Positions 11,037-21,942 of a stretch of DNA of 64,000 nucleotides are shown in pieces. Position 1 is the first letter of the stretch. Every line of letters begins with the position of its first letter. The position numbers were made by a program, and so were the translations under genes. The notes beneath the pieces are model-generated. The model was not told the origin of the DNA. It did not search any database and saw only the letters and a program-made list of their open reading frames with translations. The DNA is from Brasenia schreberi. Its lineage: Eukaryota > Streptophyta > Magnoliopsida > Nymphaeales > Cabombaceae. The stretch covers positions 21,385,001 through 21,449,000 of the forward strand of contig JAYKKT010000089.1 of the NCBI GenBank assembly GCA_036023115.1, written 5' to 3'.

Positions 11037-12453
11037 CCTATAAAAGGGCTCTCACATGAACCAGCGAGCATCAACAGAAAATGATCAACCAACGAGGAAC
11101 CGGGAGGGGAACCAAAAAAAAAGAGGAACATTCAGTCCGAAAATTCAGAGAAATAGAGAGAGAAAGAGAGAGAAAGGAGGGGAAGAAGAAGAAAAAAGGG
11201 AGGCCGGACTGGTTCCGATGTTCGACGATCATCCGACGAAGCTCTTCTACGTTCCCTCTCACTCACACAGGTTCAAATCCATGCACAAATTTGTTTTAAT
11301 TCATGAGAATCTGAAGAAGCACAGATTCTGGAAATTTGTATATGAATCAAGGCCTTGAGCTCATGTTCTTCATTTATATCGATACAAACACACATGATTC
11401 CTTCATGAACTAAATTAAAATCCATGTTTAGATGATTCCCATGCATTATTAGGACTGATACAGGTTGAATTTCGTTTTAGAATCACGTTAGGAACATTCT
11501 GAAATTTTCTGTAAAACCGATTTCTGAAACTGTCTGTGCACACATGTCTGATCACGGAATTTTTATACACAAACGGATAATCCAATTGCTTCTAGATTTT
11601 GCATGAATAATCTAGACATATCAGACTTTATCAGATAAAAGTTTGAGGAATTTTTATAAAATATTGCCTAGTCAATTAACTCCATGAAGTTTATACAAAA
11701 TCCAGATTGCGTTTTACAGAAACAGAATGTTCAGTAACAGACCTCTGTTCTTTTGCCCATATCTCTGCAACCACTGAATGAAATTGGATGAAATTTGATT
11801 CTTTGGAAACCTAACATCCGTATCTTTCTAACACACTAAATTTTATCGAAATTGGATGACTGAGTGCTGAGATATTGCTGTTTTTCTGAGCTTCTGATTC
11901 ACAGAAATAGGACTGTTCCGAATTTTATAATAGTTTCTGATTCTTTATTTAATTATCAGAAAATAAAGAATTAAATTATAAAATAAAAATATATTCTAAT
12001 TTTGCACACACGTGTCTGTATTTTTTAAAAGTTTTAGAATTTTTGGAGAATCATAAGTATTTTAAAAAAATTTGGAGAACAGGTCTTTGGAACTGAACAG
12101 ATTCTGTAACTTTCAGAATCTGAAAATTTTCAGAAATCAAGAACTTAAACACAAATCTGAAACTTTGGAAAATCTAGTTTTTCCATTCTCGAATTAATGG
12201 ATTCAAACAAATTTCAAGTGTCTAGGCTGACCCTTGAGCGCCGGTTCAAGAAGGCCTAAGTCGAAAAGATCTCACTTGTCCACAATCGTTCTTAGAAGTC
12301 AGAAAATCAGAATTTGTTAGTTTTGATAAACTAACTGGCACGCTCGTGCAACCCGACGTAGTTCGAGGGTTTGCTTTCGAATCCCACGATTTGAAGTAAA
12401 ATCATGTCTACAGTCCCTAATACCAAACTAAATCAAACCCACATTGCCCCAGC

Positions 12454-12707
12454 TCGGCCACTCTTGGCCGAGCCATTCCCCTTAGCCATTTCATCCCAAA
12501 TCCCACCTAAACTAAACCCAAGTTGATCAGCTCGGCCACCCTTGGCCGAGCCATTCCCTTTAGCATTTTCACCCTAAGTCCTAACCTAGACTAACCCTAA
12601 GTCTTGACCAGCTCGGCCACCCTTGGCCGAGCCCTTTCTTTAGGACTCACCCTAGGACTAGTTCAAAGAAGGACATCAAACCAGCTCGGCCACCACTTGG
12701 CCGAGCT
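12454..12707. repeat. Tandem GCTCGGCCA hairpin repeats, A1 5' LTR
   Basis: Four units at about 12455, 12535, 12611 and 12685, spaced about 75-80 bp, plus one at 9229-9251 before G2. Each is a 9 bp inverted repeat GCTCGGCCA/TGGCCGAGC with a 4-6 nt loop. The 3' LTR has three (about 20417, 20503, 20584). Confidence 0.85.
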
Positions 12708-14041
12708 TTTCCTTATGACCCTTCCTAAATCCGCACTAGGACCCTCACCAAACTCGAACCCTAGCTGGTCGCTCATCACCCTAGGACTTAGACTCAAACC
12801 TACCTAAGCCCCTCACCTTAGATCCCCTACACCTTGCCTTAGGCTCGATCGAATCTCACCCAAAACTCCACGCATCGGATCGGTTCGCAGCGAGAGGACC
12901 ATCCATCGGTTATATCCAAGGTCGGATCCCACTGATAAAGAAAAGCCCGAGCAGGCGACGTGTAAGTGCTCGAACTTGACTCTCCTACATTACTTTAAAC
13001 TTAATTCAATTCGATATGGGGTTGTAATAACGGAGCTTGTCTCCCCCCGGATGTAATATATGTGTTTGATGCAAAATACACACACGTACACTTGAGCCTT
13101 TCCGCTCTTATTTACACACTTTTGCACACAAACGGGCCTCAACAGCCCATAGGATATAGCCCTATTTATATATATTCAGCTGGGTTTTAAGGTTCAAGTC
13201 ATGTGAGTTGTCTTTCATTTTATACACTCAAAACACTCACTTACATTGAGCCTTTCCGCTCTTACGTATATATACGTACTTCCCTTCTAGCTGGGTTTTA
13301 AATTCAAGTTGCGTGAGTTGCCTTTCAATTTATACACTCAAAGCACTCACACCACAATTGAGCCTTCTCGCTCTTATATATATCTATATCTCCCTTCTGC
13401 TGCGTTTTACAGTTCAGTTGCATGTGTTGCATTTCAATTTATACACAACACCCATGCACACGTTGAGCCTTTCCGCTCTTAAGATATAGATATATTTAAA
13501 TTTCTGCAATTTACATTCAAGTCGTGTGAGTTGCATTCAATTTGGGTTTTTCCTTTTGTTAAGTCTTTCAATTTCGGGTTTTAAGGTTCAGTTGTGTGAG
13601 TTGCATTGCATACTTGCCATACTCGAGCTAGAGTGCATACCTGCATCAAATAAAACCCGAACAAATCGTGCAAACATGCCTAAGTAGTTGAAACTGAAAG
13701 ACTTAGGGTTGCCCAAAACCTAGTAAAAGCAAAAACTCGCCAAATGCATGATTTCCAAAGTTTTTCAAACACATGATCATTCAAAAATCGAATTTGAGTT
13801 TAACTTGTTTAAACGAAGTCTCTAAGCGTACATACTAACCCTTGCGCGTCGGTGCAAGAAGGTCTGCGACGTAAAGATCCCGCTTGCCTACAATCGCCCT
13901 TTCAAAAGTCAGATATTTCAAAAACTACTTCGCTAGTTTGAGTAAGCTAGCTGGCACGCCCTAAAAGCGAACGTAGATTACGAAAAGATTCGCTTCAGGC
14001 CTAAGAAACCCGGAGTCAATGATTTTTCGTGTCTATAGATT

Positions 14042-14059
14042 TGGCATGCCCGGTGGGAC
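14042..14059 (+). promoter_or_regulatory. Putative primer binding site of A1
   Basis: TGGCATGCCCGGTGGGAC starts 5 bp after the LTR edge and is identical to the B1 copy at 23014-23031, even though the two families differ over most of their internal DNA. Confidence 0.7.
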
Positions 14060-14158
14060 CCGGGACTTAATTAGACTTCAAACAAACAAGTTACACTCAA
14101 ACTTTCGAAAAAAAAGGTGTTTTTGAAAATTCATACATACTTAGAAAATTTGTAGAAA

Positions 14159-15823
14159 ATGGAGCAAAAGCCAAAATCCTCATCGAGTAAATCAAAAGAG
14201 GTTTCTAAAAAAGCCAAAAAATGAGAAGCAATAGCTGATATACAAGCGATTTTCAAAGAAAAAATGGATGTTTTAAGCAAGGAGCTTAAAACCCATAAAT
14301 CCCATAGCAGCTCTTCTCAGGCGCACAAAGATTGTGAAAAGAAAACCAAATTCAAAATCGACGAAGGAATTGAGGTAAAAGGCCAGAACCCAAAAAGGGG
14401 TGAGTCCTCCACTCCCACACTTCCAAAATCCTCGTTGAGTAAATCAAAAGAGGTTTTCAAAACAGTCAAAGAACGAGAAATGCTAGCTGATATATGGGCA
14501 ACTTTCAAAAAAATGGATGTTTTAAGCAAGGAGCTTAAAACCCATAAATCCCATAGCAGCTCTTCTCGGGCGCATAAAGATTGTGAAAAGAAAACCAAAA
14601 TCAAAATCAACGAGGGAATTAAGGAAGAAAAGGGCGAGTCCTCCACTCCCACAAATCCAAAATTCGAAAATTCCAAAGAAAATTCGAAAAAAGTTGTTTT
14701 TGTTTCAAAAAATCAAAAAAATCTTGAAAACTTTCAAAAAGACAAAAAAATTGAAAAATCAAACTTTGAAATTTCAAAAACTTCAAGTGAAAGTCCTAAG
14801 TCTAGGCACACACACAGAGTGGGACATAAAACCCTCACCCCACAAAAAGACAAGAGTGAAAAACAGGTAGGTTTCGAAAAGGAACGCCTCGTTAAACCCC
14901 GGGGGCTCAAAACAGAGTTACTCGGGAAAATGGCCTGCTCTCACCATGAAAAGGTAGACAAGCCACAAAGAGGTATGCCTGAAACCCATCCTTCTCAAAA
15001 CTCTCTTCTTCATATAGGGTCATTAGATGCATTGGATAACCCCTCTGCACACACAAACCCACGAAATGTGCCTAAGTCAGAGAATTTTCAAGGTGCGCCA
15101 AATATCCCGCACCAACCAAAAGAATTTCAAAAACAAAAACAAAAAGAAGTTGAAAAAATGGTAGACATGGAGACCCCTAATGCATGCATCGACATCTTAG
15201 GAGCTCATAACCCTGCCATAGAAAAACCCACTTCTTCGAGCCTAGTCTTGTACTCTAGAACCAAGATTAGGACTTTGAAACAAAAAAATCCATCCCTAGG
15301 GGCACCACGAGTTGAACCTAGGGAGCAAGTCAAAAAATCCAAGGGAGCAAGCTTGTCTTCCCTCGAAGAAAAATTCTCCCAAATACAGGTTGTGTGGAAG
15401 CTCAAGCCTTCCATCACCCTACAATATCCAAAGTTCCTCAAGGAACCAAGCATGGCTTTCCTTGAGGACAAAATCTCCCAATTCGGGGTTGTATGGAAGC
15501 ACAAGTCTTCCAACACCCCAAAATATCCAAAGTCTGTCGAGGGACCAAGCACGATTTTCCTTGAAGACAAAAACATCCTGAAATATCCAAAACTCCTTGA
15601 GGGACCAAGCACGGCTTCCCTTGAGAAACAAACCTCCCAAACCAGGGTTACATGGAAGCCCAAGTCTTCCATCACCCCAGAATCCAAAATCCCAAAATCC
15701 AAAAGGGTATATATCCCTGACATGGACGATTCCATGTTCCAAGGCCATGATTTATACAAAAACTTTTCAAAAAACAAGAAGTCTTGGAACATGATTCTAA
15801 ACATGGGATATAAGCCCTATTAG
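14159..15823 (+). pseudogene. A1 ORF: Lys/Ser/Pro-rich A-family protein
   Basis: The ancestral start is the ATG at 14159, matching the A2 start. A TGA at 14222-14224 replaces the CGA seen in A2, and a TAG at 15821-15823 replaces CAG, so about 518 residues remain open between 14264 and 15820. Features: a duplicated N-terminal block of about 80 residues (14264-14430 and 14430-14640, motif KELKTHKSHSSSS); a Lys-rich stretch (KKVVFVSKNQKN); about four imperfect roughly 35-residue repeats (core EPSMAFLEDKISQ...VVWK) at about 15350-15660; and the MDDSMFQ...DLY plus G-patch-like linker that B and C elements carry between protease and RT. No gag core, zinc knuckle, protease or RT is seen. It may bind nucleic acid given its charge, but that is a guess. 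Confidence 0.75.
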
Positions 15824-16009
15824 GGCCTAGGAACCCAAAACCAAGGTAGGCTTGAACCTGTCCTACCTCAGGCCAATCGACAAAAGTATGGATTGGGCTA
15901 CAGCCCACCCATACCCCCAGAGCCGCCACCTAAGACCATCTGGGTCAAGGGTGCCCTGTAGAACCTCTAAAACCCAAAACCCATGTCTTAGACCTACTGA
16001 TTAGAGTCT

Positions 16010-17600
16010 GATTCATGAATGTTTTCTTTGTAGGTTCATGGGAAGATCCCTCCTTTTGAAAAAGCCAAAAAAATTAGATATTTGCCAAAAACCAATAAAA
16101 TTGAAAACCCAAAACAAAATCTCAAAAAAACATTTGGAAAAAAAAAATTCCAAAAAGAAATTTGTTTTAAAACCTTTGGCCATGTACAAAGTCCATTTTC
16201 AAAAATTGTAAAAATGCTTTTCGAAAATTGTATATAACTCCCGAAAACCAAAAAATCCAAAAGGCTGATCTTGAGCACCCTTTTGTCTAGAGCTTTTTCA
16301 AAATGAAAAGCTCAAGAATCACCAAAGCTAGGAGGAATAAAAACCTCCGAACTTCCTGAAATTCGCAAGATCCTTGACTTATGCAAAGATTGGGGATTTT
16401 TAGAAACACACACTCTGAAATCATTCATGTGCGTCGAGTCTAGACATCATCTTAGAACTCGAATTCAGGGTTTTGTAAAACCAAAAGGGGCAATGAAAGT
16501 CGACCCCCTAAGTATCAAGGCTTCATAAGCAGGTCTCCATACGAATCAAATCCAACACCTTCAAGGCAAATTTTAAAAGAAATGAAAATCTCGAAAAAGG
16601 GGTTGCATTTCACAAAAGCCTTTTTCAAAATTCTTTTGATAAAAACCTTCCATACATTGCAAGTCATGCATTGTTTGCTTTACTTGATCAAATGAAGATG
16701 TTGTTCATACTAAATGTGCCATACATTTTCAAAAACTCTTTTGGCGTGTGAAAGGAATCACTAAGCCAAAAGAAAAATCGTGCTTGGCCTTGCTGTAGGC
16801 CCTAAAAATTCGAGACATCATCTCCCATGGAAAGGGGAATGATTCATTAAAGCACTCATTTGAAAAACCTATCTTAAACAGGTAGGCAAAATGGCAGCCC
16901 CTTTCAACAGAGTATGAGTTTCGACACTCAAGACTCAATTAAGAGACAAGCCCTGTATCGTGTGGCTGAAGTGCCTCTGTGAGATACATTCCCCATACTT
17001 GATCAAATGCCCCATGAAGGCACGAATTTTCAAAATGAATTCCAAAAACCCTGCTTGACCAAAATCAAGTATAGGAAACATAATTCAAATCAAAAGGGCT
17101 GGCATAAAAACATCTTCATATAGAAAGGGAGGATTTCCCAAAATTGCTTTCTCAAAAGGGATCAAAATTTCGAAAATTTAACCCTACATATACTTTGAAA
17201 AGAAAGATTTTCAAAACTTCAGGTTTATATGAAAACCTTGATTGTGTTGGATAAGAACATGAATCTCACGATGAAATATGGAGACCATGTCAAAATCAAA
17301 GCCCGATGGCCATGATGATCACTTAGGGTTGGTTGTGTTTTCCATCCTTGAGCAAAAAGTAGCATGATCATGTTAGGAAAATCGTGGAAATGCATGGACA
17401 TGAACATACCATCGTCCATCCAAAAAAGTCTTTTGAAAAACCATGGCCCTTCACCATGTGGCCATGCGAAATTTCCCTCAAGCTAGGGGCATTTTTAAAT
17501 ATAGCCCCTAGACACCTTCCATGGAGAAACGAATTTCATAGAATGCATCTCTTTCTTGACTTATGAGATACATTTCATATGTTCACTCTTGCATAAAATC
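16010..17600 (+). pseudogene. Decayed pol remnants inside A1
   Basis: No open pol survives, but collinear islands match B/C pol. Position 16462-16530 resembles the RT tract encoding SQRGIEVDPSKC (GTCGACCCC and flanks). Position 17384-17480 resembles the integrase tract HGHVIHIPSS...PWPFTMWAFDI, here read as HGHEHTIVHP and PWPFTMWPCEI. Order and strand agree with the full pol, so A elements derive from an autonomous Tat-type ancestor by deletion and decay. The DNA between the islands (16540-17380) shows nothing I recognise. Confidence 0.65.
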
Positions 17601-18446
17601 GTGTATTTCCATTTTGAATCACATGGAGTGCATAGCATGCATCATATTCATATCATATCACCCCAAAGAAAGCCCACGAGGTTGGCAAACCTGAGTAGGA
17701 ATGTCCCCATGTCTTCAAAAAGGGCAACAAAAATCGAAAATTTGTTGATGTTGTGGGTCGAAATTAGCAAAGCCCCAAAAATACCCAAATATTCAAAAGG
17801 GTTTATGTTAAATTCCTTTTTCAAAAAAAGATTTTAAAAATCGAACTCCTTTAAAACTTCTTGAAAGAAGGATCAAAGTTGATTGTATAACCCTGAATGG
17901 AGGAATTTATACTTTTCAAAAGGTAGAGTCTTCCAAAAACAAATTGGCGATATTTTAAAGAACCCTGGCTTACAAGATTAAGCCTTGTTCAAAATATCAA
18001 AATATTTTCGAATAGCAGATACTATTAAGAAATAGGACGATCTCGTTTGAATCGAGTAACCAAAGGGATAAGCCTTCCCCCATTCTACTTTCTCTCCAAA
18101 AAGGAAAATTGGCTGTGTTCAAAAGAAAGGAAAAAATCAAGAATACAAAAACTCCTCCGAAAGTGGTCTTCCCTTCATAAACAGGGAATACAAAAACTCC
18201 TCTGAAAGAGGTCTTCTCGTTTCAAAAGAAAAAGGAGATATAAAAACACTCCTCCCAAAGAGGTCTTCCCTTCATAAACAGGGAATACAAAAACTCCTCC
18301 AAAGAGTTGCTCTCCTGTAAAGAAAAGAGGGATTAATGAAAAAATACTCCCAAAGGGAGACCCTCTATGAAAAAAAATAAAAAAATAAAAAAATAAAAAA
18401 ATAAAAGCCAAAGCTCAAAGAGCGATTTTTCGACTCTTTGCCTAAA

Positions 18447-18476
18447 ACCACGGGACGCTTCAGAAGGGACCGTGGT
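18447..18476 (+). promoter_or_regulatory. Conserved 3' hairpin, A1 copy
   Basis: ACCACGG and CCGTGGT form a 7 bp stem around a 16 nt loop (GACGCTTCAGAAGGGA). The loop also is conserved. Lies about 690 bp before the 3' LTR. The same 30-mer recurs in B and C elements at 31872-31901, 34923-34952 (minus), 35513-35542 (minus), 44576-44605 and 60242-60271 (minus, one loop change). Confidence 0.8.
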
Positions 18477-19151
18477 ATCTCTTTCCCATATCCCTACGGC
18501 TTATCCCCAAGGAAAAAGGTTCAAATTTGCGAAAATCCTAAAGTACGAATAAAATCGGCTTATTTGGATTTCATTTTGTTTGAGAACTCGACTTTGTTTT
18601 GTAGGAAATGAAACTTTAAAATATTTTCCAAATTTTCCTACCCAAAAAACCTCTACTGAGTAGTAGGTATTGAAACCCGAATGAAGGGAAGTATGAAAAA
18701 CGGAAGTCCTTTTCGATACAAGCTAAAAGGAGTTCATTTTCAAAATGAAAATTTTTCCAAAAAAAACCCACGAATGTCAAAAAGACTAGGGTAAAACCTG
18801 CTTGGAGTAGACAGCCTCAAAAGGCTCTCTCCAAAGCTCGAAAACCCGAAAACGTCTAGAAGACATGGGTAAAACCTGCTCGAAGCAGCCTGCCTCAAAA
18901 GGCACTCTTTGGGCTCAAAACCCCAAAAACAAAAACGTTTTTTCTCATGCATGCATCCAAAAAATCGTCCATGCATGATCATACATAGGGAAACCTAGGA
19001 AAAGTCCCCTTTTGCTAAAAATCCCTACCTGTAGTAAAAGAAAACAGGGTTTTGCGAAATAAAAATGGTGTATTCTCGAGAAAATTTGAGAGGAAAACCA
19101 AAATAGGTTGTTACCTTCTTCACCATTATCCAAATCAATTTGGATAATGCC

Positions 19152-19164
19152 AAAGAGGGGCATC
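19152..19164 (+). promoter_or_regulatory. Polypurine tract of A1
   Basis: AAAGAGGGGCATC immediately precedes the 3' LTR start. The same tract precedes the 3' LTRs of C2 (45230-45242), B1 (34292-34304, minus, final T) and C3 (59602-59614, minus). Confidence 0.85.
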
Positions 19165-20028
19165 TGTAAACACCCCAAATTTTCCAAAAAATCAAAAACT
19201 CTCAAAAACACAAAAAGCTCGTTTGAGCCAAAAATGACAACCTGTTTTAAAAAGTGAAAACAGGTACAAAAGGCAAAAGAAAAGCCCAGGCAAGAAGAGG
19301 ATTCGAGTCTGAAGTCTCAAAAGCCACCCCCTATTCAAAAACGGAAGAAAAAAGAGCCCGTTTGGAGAAAAGCCCGACAGAAGGGTAAAAATATAATTTG
19401 GGTCAAAGAAAAAGCACAAAGTAGCTCCAAAATGCAGAAAGAAGCCCAGTACCTGAGGAAGTCGATAGAAGTCCGAGACACGTCCCGTCAGAATGAAGAA
19501 CGGAATCCGTGCGGCAATCTGAGTTCGATATCAACAGGAACCGGCCAAAAACCAAAACGGCGGACCGAAACAAACGCCGAAAAAGTCCTCAAAAGCAGAA
19601 CACTGGTTGGAACAAAGACTTGGGGAAGACTCAGGCCAGAGTTGGGCGTCCGATGAATCGAAGCCCGCTCGAAACCGACGGTGAAAAGCACCAGAAAGGA
19701 CCAGAAAACCAAGGAGCAGAAGAAAAGTGTAGATTGGGTCTGGACCCAAAAATATCCAGATCCAGATCCAAATTGTGTTTGGATTGGATATAGATCTCAA
19801 AAATCCAAGATCCGAGATCCAAACCCAAATAAATATTTGGACTGGATCTGAATCTCAAAATATCCGAGATCCGCGATCCAGATCCACATAGGGTTTGGAT
19901 TGGATCCGGATAGCCAGACCCAAATCCAAGACCCAAGATCCATATCCAAGTTGAAAGTCTATAAAAGGACGTGAGGGGCTGGCTTGAAGAGGGTTGCAAA
20001 AAAGAAATCTCACGCCACTTTGCTTGGG

Positions 20029-20068
<40 letters not shown>

Positions 20069-21937
20069 AAAAAAGTCAACAAAGGGGGCTGGTTTCCCCC
20101 TTTGTTCTTGCAAGTCGTGGGCTGGTTTTGTAAGCTAGGAAGCCACCATTTCACGCCAAAGAAGCTTACTGCAGCTCATTTGGATTCGGCAGCCATGGAT
20201 AGCCCACTTGGTGTGAAGAGAAGGTGCGTGGAGATCACCCAAACCGTGGCCAAGGTGAGTCCCTAGAACCCATCAAAGCCATTCTATCCTTTGCCCCTCT
20301 AAAACCACCTAACTATCTTGAGAAAACCCAACAAGGTTCGACCAAACACATGCTGTCCGAATTTTGCAAAACTACCTAGACTCTACCCAAAAACCGTCCC
20401 ACCCAAACCCATACCAAGCTCGGCCAATAGCTGGCCGAGCTCACCCTAGGTCGGTCCTAGTGAGTCCCTAATACCAAACTAAATCAAACCCACATTGCCC
20501 CAGCTCGGCCACTCTTGGCCGAGTCATTCCCTTTAGCATTTTCACCCTAAGTCCTAACCTAGACTAACCCTAAGTCTTGACCAGCTCGGCCACCACTTGG
20601 CCGAGCTTTTCCTTAGGACCCTTCCTAAATCCGCATTAGGACCCTCACCAAACTCGAACCCTAGCTGGTCGCCCATCACCTTAGGACTTAGACTCAAACC
20701 TACCTAAGCCCCTCACCTTAGATCCCCTACACCTTGCCTTAGGCTCAATCGAATCTCACCCAAAACTCCACGCATCGGATCTGTTCGCAGCGAGATGACC
20801 ATCCATCGGTTATATCCAAGGTCGGATCCCACTGATAAAGAAAAGCCCGAGCAGGCGACGTGTAAGTTCTTGAACTGGACTCTCTTACATTACTTTAAAC
20901 TTAATTCAATTCGATATGGGGTTGTAATAACGGAGCTTGTCTCCCCCCGGATGTAATATATGTGTTTGATGCAAAATACACACACGTACACTTGAGCCTT
21001 TCCGCTCTTATCTGCACACTTTTGCACACAAACGGGCCTCAACAGCCCATAGGATATAGCCCTATTTATATATATTCAGTTGGGTTTTAAGGTTCAAGTC
21101 GTGTGAGTTGTCTTTCATTTTATACACTCAAAACACTCACTCACATTGAGCCTTTCCGCTCTTACGTATATATACGTACTTCCCTTCCAGCTGGGTTTTA
21201 AATTCAAGTTGCGTGAGTTGCCTTTCAATTTATACACTCAAAGCACTCACGCCACAATTGAGCCTTCTCGCTCTTATATATATCTATATCTCCCTTCTGC
21301 TGCGTTTTACGGTTCAGTTGCGTGTGTTGCATTTCAATTTATACACAACACCCATGCACACATTGAGCCTTTCCGCTCTTAAGATATAGATATATTTAAA
21401 TTTCTGCAATTTACATTCAAGTCGTGTGAGTTGCATTCAATTTGGGTTTTTCCTTTTGCTAAGTCTTTCAATTTCGGGTTTTAAGGTTCAGTTGTGTGAG
21501 TTGCATTGCATACTCACCATACTCGAGCTAGAGTGCATACCTGCATCAAATAAAACCCGAACAAATCGTGCAAACACGCCTAAGTGGTTGAAACTAAAAG
21601 ACTTAGGGTCGCCCAAAACCCAGTAAAAGCAAAAACTCGCCAAATGCATGATTTCCAAAGTTTTTCAAACACCTGATAATTCAAAAATCGAATTTGAGTT
21701 TAACTTGTTCAAACGAAGTCTCTAAGCGTACAAACTGACCCTTGCGCGTCGGTGCAAGAAGGTCTGCGACGTAAAGATCCCGCTTGCCTACAATCGCCCT
21801 TTCAAAAGTTAGATATTTCAAAAACTACTTCGCTAGTTTGAGTAAGCTAGTTGGCACGCCCTAAAAGCGAACGTAGATTACGAAAAGATTCGCTTCAGGC
21901 CTAAGAAACCTGGAGTCGAAGATTTTCCGTGCCTACA
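19165..21937 (+). mobile_element. A1 3' LTR
   Basis: Starts TGTAAACACCCC, ends GCCTACA; about 2.77 kb. Uninterrupted version of the 5' LTR, so it documents the empty G2 site. TATA box at 19960-19968. It has two fewer leader hairpin units and a shorter GA run than the 5' LTR. The conserved U5 fold is at 21727-21860. Confidence 0.92.
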
Positions 21938-21942
21938 CTAAC

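Larger units (their letters stand above)
9280..12412 (+). mobile_element. G2: G-family LTR unit carrying an ABCC transporter fragment
   Basis: Starts TGTAGACACCC, ends GTCTACA, TSD GTCCC at 9275-9279 and 12413-12417. The uninterrupted target is present in the A1 3' LTR near 20464. The TATA box is at 11037-11047. The following leader with an AGAGAAA-rich run and the about 1.35 kb U5 match G1 read on its minus strand. The segment 9280 to about 10025 also matches G1. The about 1 kb between (10025-11035) is unique and holds the ABC fragment. No internal LTR pair, PBS or pol is present. Confidence 0.85.
7960..14037 (+). mobile_element. A1 5' LTR (interrupted by G2 at 9280-12412)
   Basis: About 2.94 kb without G2 and one TSD copy. 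U3 is rich in GGAT/ATCC motifs (8530-8740). The TATA box (TATAAAAGG) is at 8755-8763, followed by a GA microsatellite. The leader holds tandem GCTCGGCCA...TGGCCGAGC hairpins, then repeats carrying TTGAGCCTTTCCGCTCTTA (about 13091, 13245, 13358, 13463), then the conserved U5 fold (13828-13961). It ends TCTATA rather than TCTACA, a point change. The 3' LTR ends CCTACA. Confidence 0.88.
17830..19164 (+). other. A1 3' untranslated region with conserved hairpin
   Basis: Collinear with the post-integrase region of B and C elements, including the tract around 17885-17940 and the block ATACTCCCAAAGGGAGACCC near 18345. It contains a local tandem repeat (18150-18320, units with ACTCCTCC...GAGGTCTTCCC...AACAGGGAATAC), the hairpin at 18447-18476, and a second A-specific repeat (18780-18920, units with GGTAAAACCTGCT). 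No gene. Confidence 0.75.
7960..21937 (+). mobile_element. A1: complete non-autonomous A-family LTR retrotransposon (contains G2)
   Basis: Two LTRs in direct orientation (7960-14037 with G2 inside, and 19165-21937) flank 5.1 kb of internal DNA. The TSD is CTAAC at 7955-7959 and 21938-21942. The empty site survives uninterrupted in the B1 3' LTR near 49243. A putative PBS follows the 5' LTR and a polypurine tract precedes the 3' LTR. The internal region holds one ORF but no working pol. The LTRs differ at about 5 of the first 140 aligned positions by eye, so insertion is not very recent. Confidence 0.92.
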
